Source: Pseudoclavibacter sp. RFBB5 | GTDB taxonomy: Bacteria > Actinomycetota > Actinomycetes > Actinomycetales > Microbacteriaceae | DNA length: 64,000 nt | Direction of reading: 5' to 3' | Assembly: GCF_002931555.1 (NCBI RefSeq) | Contig: NZ_PSTZ01000001.1 | Coordinates: 434,001 to 498,000, forward strand | Shown: piece after piece, positions 42,170 to 49,755 of the stretch | Position numbering within the stretch: position 1 is the stretch's first letter | Layout: every line of letters begins with the position of its first letter | Position numbers and translations under genes: made by a program | The notes under the pieces: model-generated | Seen by the model: the letters and a program-made list of their open reading frames with translations, nothing else | What the model was told of the DNA's origin: nothing | Database searches by the model: none

Positions 42170-42306
42170 GCGAGTTGGGTGAGCGCCGTCTGGCGGAGGA
42201 GATCGAGCGGGATGCCAGAGCGGAGCGTCGCCTGTACCTGCAGGCGACGTTGGCGTTGGTGGGCGTCGCAGCGCTGGTCGTCGTGCGAGAGGTGTTCTTC
42301 CTGTGA
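42166..42306 (+). CDS. 46-residue single-pass membrane protein
   Basis: A short gene whose ATG overlaps the glycosyltransferase stop (ATGA) and whose stop overlaps the GTG of the next receiver gene (GTGA). The protein begins with a charged helix (MSELGERRLAEEIERDARAE) and ends in one membrane segment (LYLQATLALVGVAALVVVRE) and VFFL. This is the layout of small synthase- or kinase-associated subunits. No family recognised. The double 4-bp overlap is the main evidence that it is real. Confidence 0.75.
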   Translation: MSELGERRLAEEIERDARAERRLYLQATLALVGVAALVVVREVFFL

Positions 42307-42662
42307 GCGATGGGCCGTTGCGGGTGCTGATCGTGGATGACAATGCGGACCAGCGTGAGCTGCTGCGCACGCAGTTCCGGAAGGCTGGCTGCGGGGTGGC
42401 GTCAGCGGCGACCCTCGATGAAGCTCTCGCGAGCATCCGCGTCGAGGTTCCCGATGTCGCGGTGATCGACCTGCTGCTTGGTGTCGGGAGCGGCTGGGAG
42501 GTGCGGGAGAAGATCTGCGAGCTGGTGCCCGAAGTGGCCATCGTCATCTCCTCGGTTCTCGACGAGTCCGACTATCCGAGCTCGGATGATGTGCTCCCGA
42601 AGCCGTTCACGGGCAAGCAGGTCAAGGGGCTCGTGTCGCGTCTGCGTGAGAGGCGTGCCTGA
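42303..42662 (+). CDS. Stand-alone response regulator receiver protein (first)
   Basis: A 119-residue single-domain receiver with no output domain. It shows LIVDDNADQRELLRTQF, phospho-acceptor Asp in VAVIDLLLG, the Ser switch in VISSVLDESD and Lys in LPKPFTG. Such proteins act by protein contacts or pass phosphate along a relay. GTG start inside the stop of the small membrane protein; its own stop shares one base with the next ATG. The phospho-loop IDLLLGVGSGWEV is unusual in lacking the common MPGxxG. Confidence 0.93.
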   Translation: MSDGPLRVLIVDDNADQRELLRTQFRKAGCGVASAATLDEALASIRVEVPDVAVIDLLLGVGSGWEVREKICELVPEVAIVISSVLDESDYPSSDDVLPKPFTGKQVKGLVSRLRERRA

Positions 42663-43030
42663 TGGCGACGAGGGTGGTGATCGCGGATGACGATGACGAC
42701 ATCCGCTTCCTGCTCGAGACTGCCGCTCGTCGGGCCGGGTTCGAGATCGCGGGCTCGTACGGCGACGGGGTGAGCGCGTTGCGCGCTGCCGTCGAGTTGT
42801 CGCCCGAACTGCTGCTTCTGGATGTGTCCATGCCCGGGCTGTCGGGGCTCGAGGTGCTCGCGCGGGTGCGTGCCCAGGAGGGCGACGTTCGGGCGCACGC
42901 GATCATCGTGTCGGCCAACGCCGCGGTCGTGGCGCTGGAGGCGGGAGAGGCGGCGGGGGCAGACGGCTATCTGACGAAGCCCTTCTCGCTGGCCCGTCTC
43001 GTCGCGATGCTCAGGGAGGTGCGGTCATGA
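42662..43030 (+). CDS. Stand-alone response regulator receiver protein (second)
   Basis: A 122-residue single-domain receiver of canonical type: VVIADDDDDIRFLLETAARR, Asp in LLLLDVSMPGLSGLEVLARV, IIVSANA and the conserved Lys in GYLTKPFSLARL. No DNA-binding or enzymatic domain. Only moderately similar to the receiver before it, so not a recent duplication. It overlaps the histidine kinase by 4 bp and is the most likely direct phosphate acceptor of that kinase. Confidence 0.94.
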   Translation: MATRVVIADDDDDIRFLLETAARRAGFEIAGSYGDGVSALRAAVELSPELLLLDVSMPGLSGLEVLARVRAQEGDVRAHAIIVSANAAVVALEAGEAAGADGYLTKPFSLARLVAMLREVRS

Positions 43031-44757
43031 GCGTCTCTGTGAAGAGCTCGTTCGGTCAGTTCACGATCGACACGACGTCGCCTGCGATCCGGCAGCTCGC
43101 CTCGGTGTTCGGCTTGGTGCTGGCGTTCGGTGCCATGGTCGTCGTGCCTGGCGTGGTCATCATGGAGCCTGTTGCAGCGTGGACGGGGGTCGTGATCGTG
43201 TTCGCGCTCGCGGGTGTCGCCTTCGTGATCCCGTGGCCGAAGATCGCGCCGTTGTGGCAGCTAGTCCTTCCCGTGATCACGATGCTGGCGCTCGGCCTGT
43301 TCCGCGCTGGCACGGGCGGGGCGCAGTCGATGTTCACGTCGCTGATCCTGCTCCCCCTGATCTTCATCGCGGCGGCGCCCGGTCGCCGTGCCATCTGGCT
43401 GGCGATCGGCACGTCGGTGCTGACCGTCGCGATCCCGTATCTGATCGGCACGGCGCCGTGGAGCGACCCGCTGATCCTGCGCGTCGTCTTCACCCCGTTG
43501 GTGTTCGCGGTGATCGCGAGCATCATCAACGAGCTGTCGCATCGGGCGAGGGTGCAGGTGGAGAGCTCGAAGCTCTACGCGGACGAGCGGGATCGCCGCC
43601 TTCGGGAGGTGCAGGCGAGCAACGAGGCCCGCGAGGTCGCTCTCGGCGAGCTACGCGCCTCCGAGGCCTTCAACCGCAGCGTCTGGAACGCCGCGGTCCA
43701 CGAGATTGCCATCGTGACGGAGCTCGACGGGACGATCGTGGCGTGGGGTCCTGGTGCGCGCAACCTCCTCGGCCCGGCATCGAGCGAGGTCGTGAGGTCC
43801 CGGAATGTGACGGAGTTCCTGTCTGAGGCCTCTGCGTGCGCGTTGCGCGGCGAGGGAGAGGGCGATGAGGGCGGGGATCGCCTGCTTCGGCGTCTTGTCC
43901 AGATCGCCGGATGCGACGAGCAGGCGGGGACGCTCGTTGAGTTGGTCCGCACCGATGGAGAGCCGCTGTCGACGCTGATGACGTGCGCTCCGAGGAAGAC
44001 GCCAGAGGGGGACGTAGTCGGTCACATCTTCATCGCGTACGACATGACGCAGGTCAATGAAGCTTCCAGACTCAAGGATGAGTTCGTGGGCACGATCTCG
44101 CACGAGCTGCGGACTCCGCTGAGTTCCATCCTCGGCTACCTGGAGCTCGCTCGCGATGAGGAGAGCGGGCCGCTTAACGACGAGCAGCGTCACTACCTCG
44201 AGGTGGCTGAACGCAACGCTCAGCGGCTGCTCGCGCTCGTCGGGGACCTGCTCTTCGTCGCTCAGGTGGACGCGGGGAAGGTGCCGATGGAGTTCTCGCC
44301 GGTGCGCATCGGGGAGGTCGTGCGGCAGTCGTTGGAGACGGCACTGCCGACTGCTGCGCAGGCCTCGGTAGAACTAGTCCGTGAGCCAGGTAATGAGGAG
44401 GAGACTCTCGCCGGCGACGCGATGCGCCTCGGGCAGGCGATCGACAACCTGATCTCGAACGCGGTGAAGTTCACGCCGCGGGGCGGTGTCGTCCGCGTCG
44501 GGGTGCGCCGGGATGGGAACCAGCTCGTGGTGTACGTGTCGGACACGGGCATGGGCATTCCCGAGGCGGAGATGCATCGTCTCTTCACGAAGTTCTTCCG
44601 TGCGACGACGGCGACGAAGCAGGCGGTTCCTGGTGTGGGCCTCGGTCTGAACATCACGCTCGCGATCGTGAAGGCGCACGGCGGGCGGCTGGAGGCGTCG
44701 AGCACGGTGGGCGAAGGCACGACCTTCGAGATGCACCTGCCGGTCGCCGCGCGCTGA
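43027..44757 (+). CDS. Membrane sensor histidine kinase with PAS-like domain
   Basis: A 576-residue kinase. Residues 15-175 contain five or six membrane segments with very short loops, so it may sense something within the membrane. A coiled coil (ESSKLYADERDRRLREVQAS) leads to a PAS-like domain (about 215-335: EIAIVTELDGTIVAWGPGAR). The dimerisation domain carries the phospho-acceptor His in VGTISHELRTPLSSILGYLE (near 359). The ATPase domain has N box AIDNLISNAVKFTP, G1 VSDTGMGIPEAE, F box LFTKFFRA and G2 GVGLGLNITLAIVKAHGG. Last gene of the eight-gene operon. Three receivers in the operon are its candidate partners. Confidence 0.95.
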   Translation: MSVSVKSSFGQFTIDTTSPAIRQLASVFGLVLAFGAMVVVPGVVIMEPVAAWTGVVIVFALAGVAFVIPWPKIAPLWQLVLPVITMLALGLFRAGTGGAQSMFTSLILLPLIFIAAAPGRRAIWLAIGTSVLTVAIPYLIGTAPWSDPLILRVVFTPLVFAVIASIINELSHRARVQVESSKLYADERDRRLREVQASNEAREVALGELRASEAFNRSVWNAAVHEIAIVTELDGTIVAWGPGARNLLGPASSEVVRSRNVTEFLSEASACALRGEGEGDEGGDRLLRRLVQIAGCDEQAGTLVELVRTDGEPLSTLMTCAPRKTPEGDVVGHIFIAYDMTQVNEASRLKDEFVGTISHELRTPLSSILGYLELARDEESGPLNDEQRHYLEVAERNAQRLLALVGDLLFVAQVDAGKVPMEFSPVRIGEVVRQSLETALPTAAQASVELVREPGNEEETLAGDAMRLGQAIDNLISNAVKFTPRGGVVRVGVRRDGNQLVVYVSDTGMGIPEAEMHRLFTKFFRATTATKQAVPGVGLGLNITLAIVKAHGGRLEASSTVGEGTTFEMHLPVAAR

Positions 44758-44863
44758 GCGTGCTCGCCTCCGCGGTGATTCGCACCGTGCCGCCCGAGGA
44801 GTCCGGCTGGGGGCACCGTGGGGTGCTCGGTCACGCCGCGACCAGCCCTCTGCGCGCACGCCT

Positions 44864-44905
44864 CGCAAACTTTGGTGACTATTCGCGGTCTCTGCACGGT
44901 TTGCG
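44864..44905. repeat. Palindrome carrying the TTGGTGACTATTC word
   Basis: CGCAAAC (44864-44870) pairs with GTTTGCG (44899-44905). The spacer begins TTTGGTGACTATTC, nearly repeated at 45020-45034. Part of the 426-bp gap 44758-45183, which holds these palindromes and no other gene that I can support. Confidence 0.5.
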
Positions 44906-45016
44906 CGCAGAGCGTCTCGGCTAGTCCCCGAACCTGGCGGCCTGGCCGGACGACCAGCAGGTGCCCGGAGGAGGGCCGCCCGCGGTCGTGAGCGGTGCCT
45001 CCCGGCCTGCTCGCGT

Positions 45017-45086
45017 CAACTTCGGTGACTATTCAGCCGTACAAGTTCCAAGGCACGCGCGAGGGCGCATCAGTCACCGAAGTTTG
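45017..45086. repeat. Long-loop palindrome upstream of the DUF559 gene
   Basis: CAACTTCGGTGACT (45017-45030) pairs with AGTCACCGAAGTTTG (45072-45086) with a single extra base, around a 41-bp spacer. The left arm is a near copy of the sequence at 44867-44880 (AACTTTGGTGACTATTC), so three versions of the same word occur in 220 bp. Confidence 0.65.
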
Positions 45087-45183
45087 CCAAGGCGGGACAT
45101 CGGCCGCGATGGCGGCGCGGGATCTTGTCCACAGTTTCTCGACTGGTCGTCCGAAGATAGGGCCTCTGGCGTTGGCTGTGCAC

Positions 45184-46122
45184 ATGCCGCCGTTGCCCTC
45201 TGACTTCGAAGCCCCCATCGGCGGGGTGTTCGCGCGTGACCGTTGGCTACGGTTCGGTGGTTCTGACGCTGAACTTCGACGGAGTCTCCGGGCTGGTGTG
45301 TTTCGCCGGGTTGCGCCTGGTTGGTACGCGCTTCCGGATGCGAGCAGCCATGCGGTGAAGGCGGTTCAGGTGGGCGGCCGGGTGACGTGCTCGAGTGCCC
45401 TTGCGCTGCTGGGTGCCTGGGATCTGAAGTCTCCGCTCACGCATGTGCGTGTGCGTCTCGGCGCCGGTGGCGAGATGAGGCGGCGTGCTGGGGGCACGCG
45501 GGATGTCGCAGCACAGTCGCGAGCGGGAGTTCGCTTGCATCGGCGGCCACGGTCGTTGGCGCTTCCGTTGGGGAAGGACGCCGTCGACGATGTGGAGTCG
45601 GCGGTCGGGTCCGCGCTTTTGTGCCTGGACGAGCCTGATCTGGTCGTTGTGGTCGATTCGCTCCTCCAACGGCGGATTCTCGAGTTCGGCACGTTGGAGG
45701 CATTTGCTGCTCGCGTGCCTTCTGGCGCGCTAAGCAAGCTGCGCTATGTGAGCGGCGCAGCCATGTCGGGAACCGAGTCGAAGGTGCGCTTCTGGTTGCA
45801 GAGCGGGGGTCACCGAGTGGAGCCCCAGTCGTGGTTCGAGGGCGTGGGCTTTGTGGACCTTCTGGTCGACGGATGGCTGGTGATCGAGTGTGATTCGAGG
45901 TTGCATCACACCGATCAGGCGGCGTTCGAGGGTGATCGTTCGCGCGATCTCGTGTTGAACGGAGTGCGCGTGCATTCGCGAGTGCGGGTCGTCCGGCTGT
46001 CGTATCGGCAGGTCATGTTCGACTGGGAGGCGACGACGCTTGCTCTGTTGGGGGTTCTCGAGCAGGGGCCGTCGGCCTCGCGGTTGCGGGCGCGTCGGCG
46101 GAGGGGTCGGGGCTTTTCGTAG
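45184..46122 (+). CDS. DUF559 endonuclease-like protein with AbiEi-type N-terminus
   Basis: A 312-residue protein. The N-terminal 110 residues resemble the winged-helix module seen in AbiEi antitoxins and related actinomycete proteins (RRSLRAGVFRRVAPGWYALP). The C-terminal third is DUF559, a Vsr-like restriction-endonuclease fold: the WFEGVGFVDLLVDGWLVIEC segment with D and E in place, then DSRLHHTDQAAFEGDRSRD and VRVVRLSYRQVMFDW. Many copies occur in actinomycete genomes without known function; no AbiEii toxin is adjacent. I start at ATG 45184 because upstream codons run through a palindromic repeat; ATG 45109 and GTG 44995 are alternatives. Confidence 0.78.
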   Translation: MPPLPSDFEAPIGGVFARDRWLRFGGSDAELRRSLRAGVFRRVAPGWYALPDASSHAVKAVQVGGRVTCSSALALLGAWDLKSPLTHVRVRLGAGGEMRRRAGGTRDVAAQSRAGVRLHRRPRSLALPLGKDAVDDVESAVGSALLCLDEPDLVVVVDSLLQRRILEFGTLEAFAARVPSGALSKLRYVSGAAMSGTESKVRFWLQSGGHRVEPQSWFEGVGFVDLLVDGWLVIECDSRLHHTDQAAFEGDRSRDLVLNGVRVHSRVRVVRLSYRQVMFDWEATTLALLGVLEQGPSASRLRARRRRGRGFS

Positions 46123-46155
46123 CGTGACGAGGCGCGTCTCGGTGGCGTTTGTCCG

Positions 46156-47241
46156 CTACTCCCATCCCGGGAACTGGTCGGCATAACCATGCCAGGCGGT
46201 CGGGCCGGTGATGAGCTCATCGTCGGTGAGGGCGCAGTCGTGCAGGGCGGTGTCGATGGCGTCGGTGCGGAGGTTCTTCCCGAAGAAGGCGATGGTGGTG
46301 CCGATGGGTGCGTCCGGGTCTGAGCTGGCGAGGCCGGAGGCGCCGAGCTGGATGCTGCTGCCTGTGCTCGACCAGTCGCCGACGTGATCCGTGCGGCTGG
46401 CGAGGCGGAAGAGTCCGCGGGAGCGGGCGATGAGTCCGACTCGGTCGGGGGTCAGGCCGCCGAGGGCTGTGGCGAGGCGTTCGGGGTGGAGGGGTCTCGG
46501 CTCGTTGAAGACGTGGCAGTCGAGGGGGCCGCCGGCCGGCGGGAAGTGCGTGTGTTCGTCGAGGCGCAGCATCCAGCCGGCGGTGGAGGCGAGCTGGTGC
46601 GCGAGTCGTGGACGGATCGGCCGCAGTCGCCGCCCGAGTTCGGTGGCCGCGGCTGGTGTGGTGATGGCGGTTGTGGGGTTGAGCTGCTGGATGAGCGCGC
46701 AGGTCTCGCTGACGACGCCGGCGGGGTGCGCGTCGGCGGCGGTGAGGACGATGACGGTCGCGAACTCGAGCTGCCCGACGAGGGTGGCGGATGCGTCGGT
46801 GTCGTCTGGCGGGGAGGTTCCCTCTTGGAACAGCAGGCGTCTGACGTCGGAGATGCTGGCGACGGTGACGAACTCTCGTGGGCCTATGACGAGCCCAGCT
46901 TCATCATCGCCTGGAGTTGAAGCCCTCGCGCCGCGTCCCTCGGCGAGGACATGCTCCATCGCGAGTCCGATGCTCTGCGGGTCTGCGTCTGCCGAGAGCT
47001 CGACGATGGTGTTGCCGCGCCGTCCGTCCGAGGCCTGCCGCAGCAGGTCCTCGGCGAGTTCGACGCCGAGCTCCAGCGCCCCCGTCTGCTCGTCGCCGTA
47101 GTCGCTCGCGGGTGTTGGGCCGCCGGGTTCGCCGCACATGAGGGCGGTCACGAGTTGCCGCCCGGAGGTTTCGAGGCCGCTGACGAGGGTCATGCCGAGT
47201 GAGCTCGTCGCGGTCTGGCTGGTTGGCTGGTTGGGGGTCAT
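46156..47241 (-). CDS. CobW-like protein with degenerate GTPase domain, zinc-linked
   Basis: A 361-residue protein that keeps the CobW/COG0523 outline: a segment like [20 protein letters not shown] where family members have IExSGx[16 protein letters not shown] for QxxxADxxxLNKxD, QQLNPTTAI, and the C-terminal domain [12 protein letters not shown] with [15 protein letters not shown]. The Walker A is gone: the expected GxxGxGKTT reads [15 protein letters not shown]. The CxCC metal motif and the NKxD guanine motif are also missing. So it can hardly bind GTP as metallochaperones do. It diverges from the zinc-free L36 gene across a Zur-like box only 14 bp from its start, which implies expression under zinc starvation. 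Confidence 0.82.
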   Translation of the reverse strand: MTPNQPTSQTATSSLGMTLVSGLETSGRQLVTALMCGEPGGPTPASDYGDEQTGALELGVELAEDLLRQASDGRRGNTIVELSADADPQSIGLAMEHVLAEGRGARASTPGDDEAGLVIGPREFVTVASISDVRRLLFQEGTSPPDDTDASATLVGQLEFATVIVLTAADAHPAGVVSETCALIQQLNPTTAITTPAAATELGRRLRPIRPRLAHQLASTAGWMLRLDEHTHFPPAGGPLDCHVFNEPRPLHPERLATALGGLTPDRVGLIARSRGLFRLASRTDHVGDWSSTGSSIQLGASGLASSDPDAPIGTTIAFFGKNLRTDAIDTALHDCALTDDELITGPTAWHGYADQFPGWE

Positions 47242-47254
47242 GCGAGTAGTCTAA

Positions 47255-47269
47255 TGAGAAAGATTCTCA
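47255..47269. promoter_or_regulatory. Zur-like operator
   Basis: TGAGAAAGATTCTCA is a 15-bp palindrome (TGAGAA, AGA, TTCTCA), close to actinobacterial Zur boxes of the TGA-AAT-ATT-TCA type. It lies between divergent genes that both have zinc links, 14 bp from one start and 18 bp from the other. Confidence 0.75.
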
Positions 47270-47286
47270 AGAAGGAGGTCAGGCTC

Positions 47287-47409
47287 ATGAAGGTTCGCAA
47301 CTCGCTCAAGGCGCTCAAGAAGGTCCCCGGCGCGCAGATCGTCCGCCGCCGCGGTCGCACGTTCGTCATCAACAAGAAGAATCCGCGCATGAAGGCGCGG
47401 CAGGGCTGA
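47287..47409 (+). CDS. rpmJ: Ribosomal protein L36, zinc-independent form
   Basis: A 40-residue basic protein beginning [20 protein letters not shown] and ending NPRMKARQG. It is L36 of the C-minus type: the zinc-binding Cys/His positions of the standard form are replaced ([20 protein letters not shown]). In many bacteria this form replaces the zinc-binding paralogue when zinc is scarce, sparing metal. Ribosome site GAAGGAGGT ends 7 nt before the ATG at 47287. An in-frame ATG at 47254 lies within the Zur box and is not used as the start. A normal zinc-binding L36 should exist elsewhere in the genome. Confidence 0.95.
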   Translation: MKVRNSLKALKKVPGAQIVRRRGRTFVINKKNPRMKARQG

Positions 47410-47528
47410 CCCGCCGCTCGGGCGCGCCTGTTCCCCGGAACTGCCAGAATGGTGGCGGGTGCGTTCCGGCGCGTCCGACGAAGCCCGGCGCAGCCGCTCG
47501 GCGCTGACGCACTCTGAGGAGATTCACC

Positions 47529-48518
47529 ATGACTGTGCTCATCACCGGCGGTGCCGGTTACATCGGCGCTCACGTGCTTGCTGCCCTTGAGGCTCGCGGC
47601 GACACGGCGGTTGTCGTCGATGACCTCACGACGGGCACTCCCGAGAAGGTCGGCGCGACCCCGCACTTCAACTTCGATATCTCCACGACGGGCGCGGCGG
47701 ATGCGCTTGCCGACATCATGCAGGCGCTCGAGGTGACGAGCGTCATCCACTTCGCGGCGAAGAAGCAGGTCGGCGAGTCGGTGGCGAGGCCCGCCTGGTA
47801 CTACCAGCAGAACATGGGTGGGCTCGCGAACGTGCTCGAGGCGATGCAGCGTGCGGACGTGAAGAGCCTGGTGTTCTCGTCGTCGGCGGCCGTGTACGGC
47901 CTCGGGACCGGGTCCGACGAGCCGATCCGCGAGGACGATGTGAAGAACCCCATCAACCCGTACGGTCAGACGAAGCTGGCGGGGGAGTGGCTCGTGCAGG
48001 CGGCGGCGAAGGCCGCGGGCATCAGTGCTGTGTCGTTGCGCTACTTCAACGTCGCGGGTGCTGGCAGCGATGAGCTGGCCGACCGCTTTGCGTTGAACCT
48101 CGTGCCGATGATCTTCGAGAAGCTTGCCGAGGGGAAGTCGCCGCTCGTGTTCGGCGACGACTACCCGACGCCTGACGGCACGTGCGTCCGTGACTACGTG
48201 CACGTCGTCGACCTGGCGGATGCGCACCTTGCGGTGCTGGATGCGATCGCGGCTGGCGAGCCGGTCTCTGCCGAGTACAACGTGGGTCGCGGTGAGGGCT
48301 ACTCCGTGTTCGACGTGCTGGATGCGGTGCGTCGCGCGAGCGGGCAGCAGTTCGAGGCGGACGTCGCGCCTCGTCGCCCGGGTGACCCTGCCTTGCTGGT
48401 GGCTGACGCATCCCGGATCAAGGATGAGCTGGGGTGGACGGCGAAGTACTCGCTGGACGACATGGTCACGTCGGCGTGGTCGGGGTTCGAGCGCAACGGC
48501 GCTCCGGTCAGGGCGTAG
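47529..48518 (+). CDS. galE: UDP-glucose 4-epimerase
   Basis: A 329-residue NAD-dependent short-chain dehydrogenase-type epimerase that interconverts UDP-glucose and UDP-galactose. Motifs: Gly-rich loop VLITGGAGYIGAHVL, SSSAAVYGLG, the catalytic YxxxK in NPYGQTKLAGEW, and SLRYFNVAGA. GAGGAG precedes the ATG. It can feed galactose into the nearby polysaccharide genes. The 3' end overlaps the convergent acyltransferase gene by 11 bp. Confidence 0.95.
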   Translation: MTVLITGGAGYIGAHVLAALEARGDTAVVVDDLTTGTPEKVGATPHFNFDISTTGAADALADIMQALEVTSVIHFAAKKQVGESVARPAWYYQQNMGGLANVLEAMQRADVKSLVFSSSAAVYGLGTGSDEPIREDDVKNPINPYGQTKLAGEWLVQAAAKAAGISAVSLRYFNVAGAGSDELADRFALNLVPMIFEKLAEGKSPLVFGDDYPTPDGTCVRDYVHVVDLADAHLAVLDAIAAGEPVSAEYNVGRGEGYSVFDVLDAVRRASGQQFEADVAPRRPGDPALLVADASRIKDELGWTAKYSLDDMVTSAWSGFERNGAPVRA

Positions 48519-49755
48519 GGCGGCGGCGGGGTCGCAGCTTCGGGAAGACGAAGACGGCGTCTCCTGCCGGCCAGCGGCGCAGCCAGCAGAAGAGGTAGCT
48601 GAGGCTCATCGCGACGATGGTGTTGATGATGAGCATCCAGGTGGGGTCGCGCATGCCCCAGTCGCCGAGCCATGAGGTGATCATGATCTGCGCGGGGTAG
48701 TGGACGACGTAGAAGACGACGGAGTTGCGGCCGATGTATTGCAGCCAGCGGGCGGAGTTGCCGTCGAGGCCCCGTTGGGTGCCGGTGAGGCGGCGGGTGG
48801 TCATCATGATCGCGGCGACCCCGGCGAGGACGACGGGGATCCAGACGAGCTCGTAGCGGTCGATGAGGCGGGTCGCGGCGGTGAGTGAGCCGTCGCCGGG
48901 GGCTGTTGAGGTTGTGCCCGAGACCCACTGCAGTGCGCCGTCGAGGCCGAAGTAGGTGCCGCGCGTCTGCCCGATGAGCAGCGCGCCGAAGCCGCCGGCG
49001 ATGGCGGTGCAGGCGATGAGCAGCGGCCAGCTCTCAATGCGGGCGAGCTGCTGTCGGTGCTGGGCGACGAGGTGGCCGGCGAAGAAGAATCCGCCGTAGT
49101 AGGCGAGGTCGCCCCACATCCCGGATGGGCCGATCCCGTCGGCGGAGAGCACGGCGCTGAGGCCCCAGAGGGCAAGGGGCACGAGCGCGAACCAGGGGCC
49201 GCGGATGCGGGTGAGGAGCGGGGCGGCGAGGTAGTAGATGGCGAGGTAGGAGATGAACCAGAGCCAGCTGAGGGCGATCCAGTTGCCGGGGTCTGTCCAC
49301 CCGTCTTGCATGGTGACGAGCCAGTACACGGTGCCCCAGAGCAGGTACGGCCAGACCAGGGTGCGGAGCTTGCCCGTGTAGTAGGTGGGGCCCGTCTTCG
49401 CGAGGGAGCGGCCGAGGAGCATTCCGGAGAGGAGGAGGAGCGTGCTCATCCGGTAGGGCGCGAAGAGCGTGTTGAGGTCGTTGATGACGCTGGTCGGGTC
49501 GACGCCGGCGAGGAAGATCGGGATGGCGCTGGCGTGGAAGGTGACGACGAGGAGGATCGCGGCGCCGCGGACGAGGTCCATCCAGTGCTCGCGCCGTCCT
49601 GCGGGGCCGGGGCCGGGGCCGGGGTTCGTGGCGGAGTCGGGCGTCACATGGGCCGGGCCTCTGCGGGATGGCTGCTCGGTGGGTGCTGGTGTTGGCATGG
49701 GGGTTTCATCGGGCGCTGGAGGGGTGTCACGGTGCGCGAACCGCGTTCCGATCAT
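48508..49755 (-). CDS. Acyltransferase family 3 membrane protein
   Basis: A 415-residue multi-pass protein with the AT3 Arg-x10-His motif in MDLVRGAAILLVVTFHASAI. A polar N-terminal extension of about 65 residues (Pro/Ala/Thr rich) precedes it. The ATG at 49755 overlaps the stop of the upstream paralogue (ATGA); ATG 49698 would give a shorter form. It shares LFAPYRMSTLLLLSGMLLGR, KLRTLVWPYLLW, YYGGFFFAGHL and WLQYIGRNSVVFYVVHYP with the proteins at 8250 and 49752. Likely O-acylates a surface glycan, fitting the polysaccharide genes next door. Confidence 0.88.
   Translation of the reverse strand: MIGTRFAHRDTPPAPDETPMPTPAPTEQPSRRGPAHVTPDSATNPGPGPGPAGRREHWMDLVRGAAILLVVTFHASAIPIFLAGVDPTSVINDLNTLFAPYRMSTLLLLSGMLLGRSLAKTGPTYYTGKLRTLVWPYLLWGTVYWLVTMQDGWTDPGNWIALSWLWFISYLAIYYLAAPLLTRIRGPWFALVPLALWGLSAVLSADGIGPSGMWGDLAYYGGFFFAGHLVAQHRQQLARIESWPLLIACTAIAGGFGALLIGQTRGTYFGLDGALQWVSGTTSTAPGDGSLTAATRLIDRYELVWIPVVLAGVAAIMMTTRRLTGTQRGLDGNSARWLQYIGRNSVVFYVVHYPAQIMITSWLGDWGMRDPTWMLIINTIVAMSLSYLFCWLRRWPAGDAVFVFPKLRPRRRPTP

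Noticed and set aside
47254-47286. In-frame upstream ATG that would extend L36 by 11 residues
   Set aside because: This ATG lies inside the Zur-like palindrome and would leave the strong ribosome site within the coding sequence; known L36 proteins start at the downstream Met.
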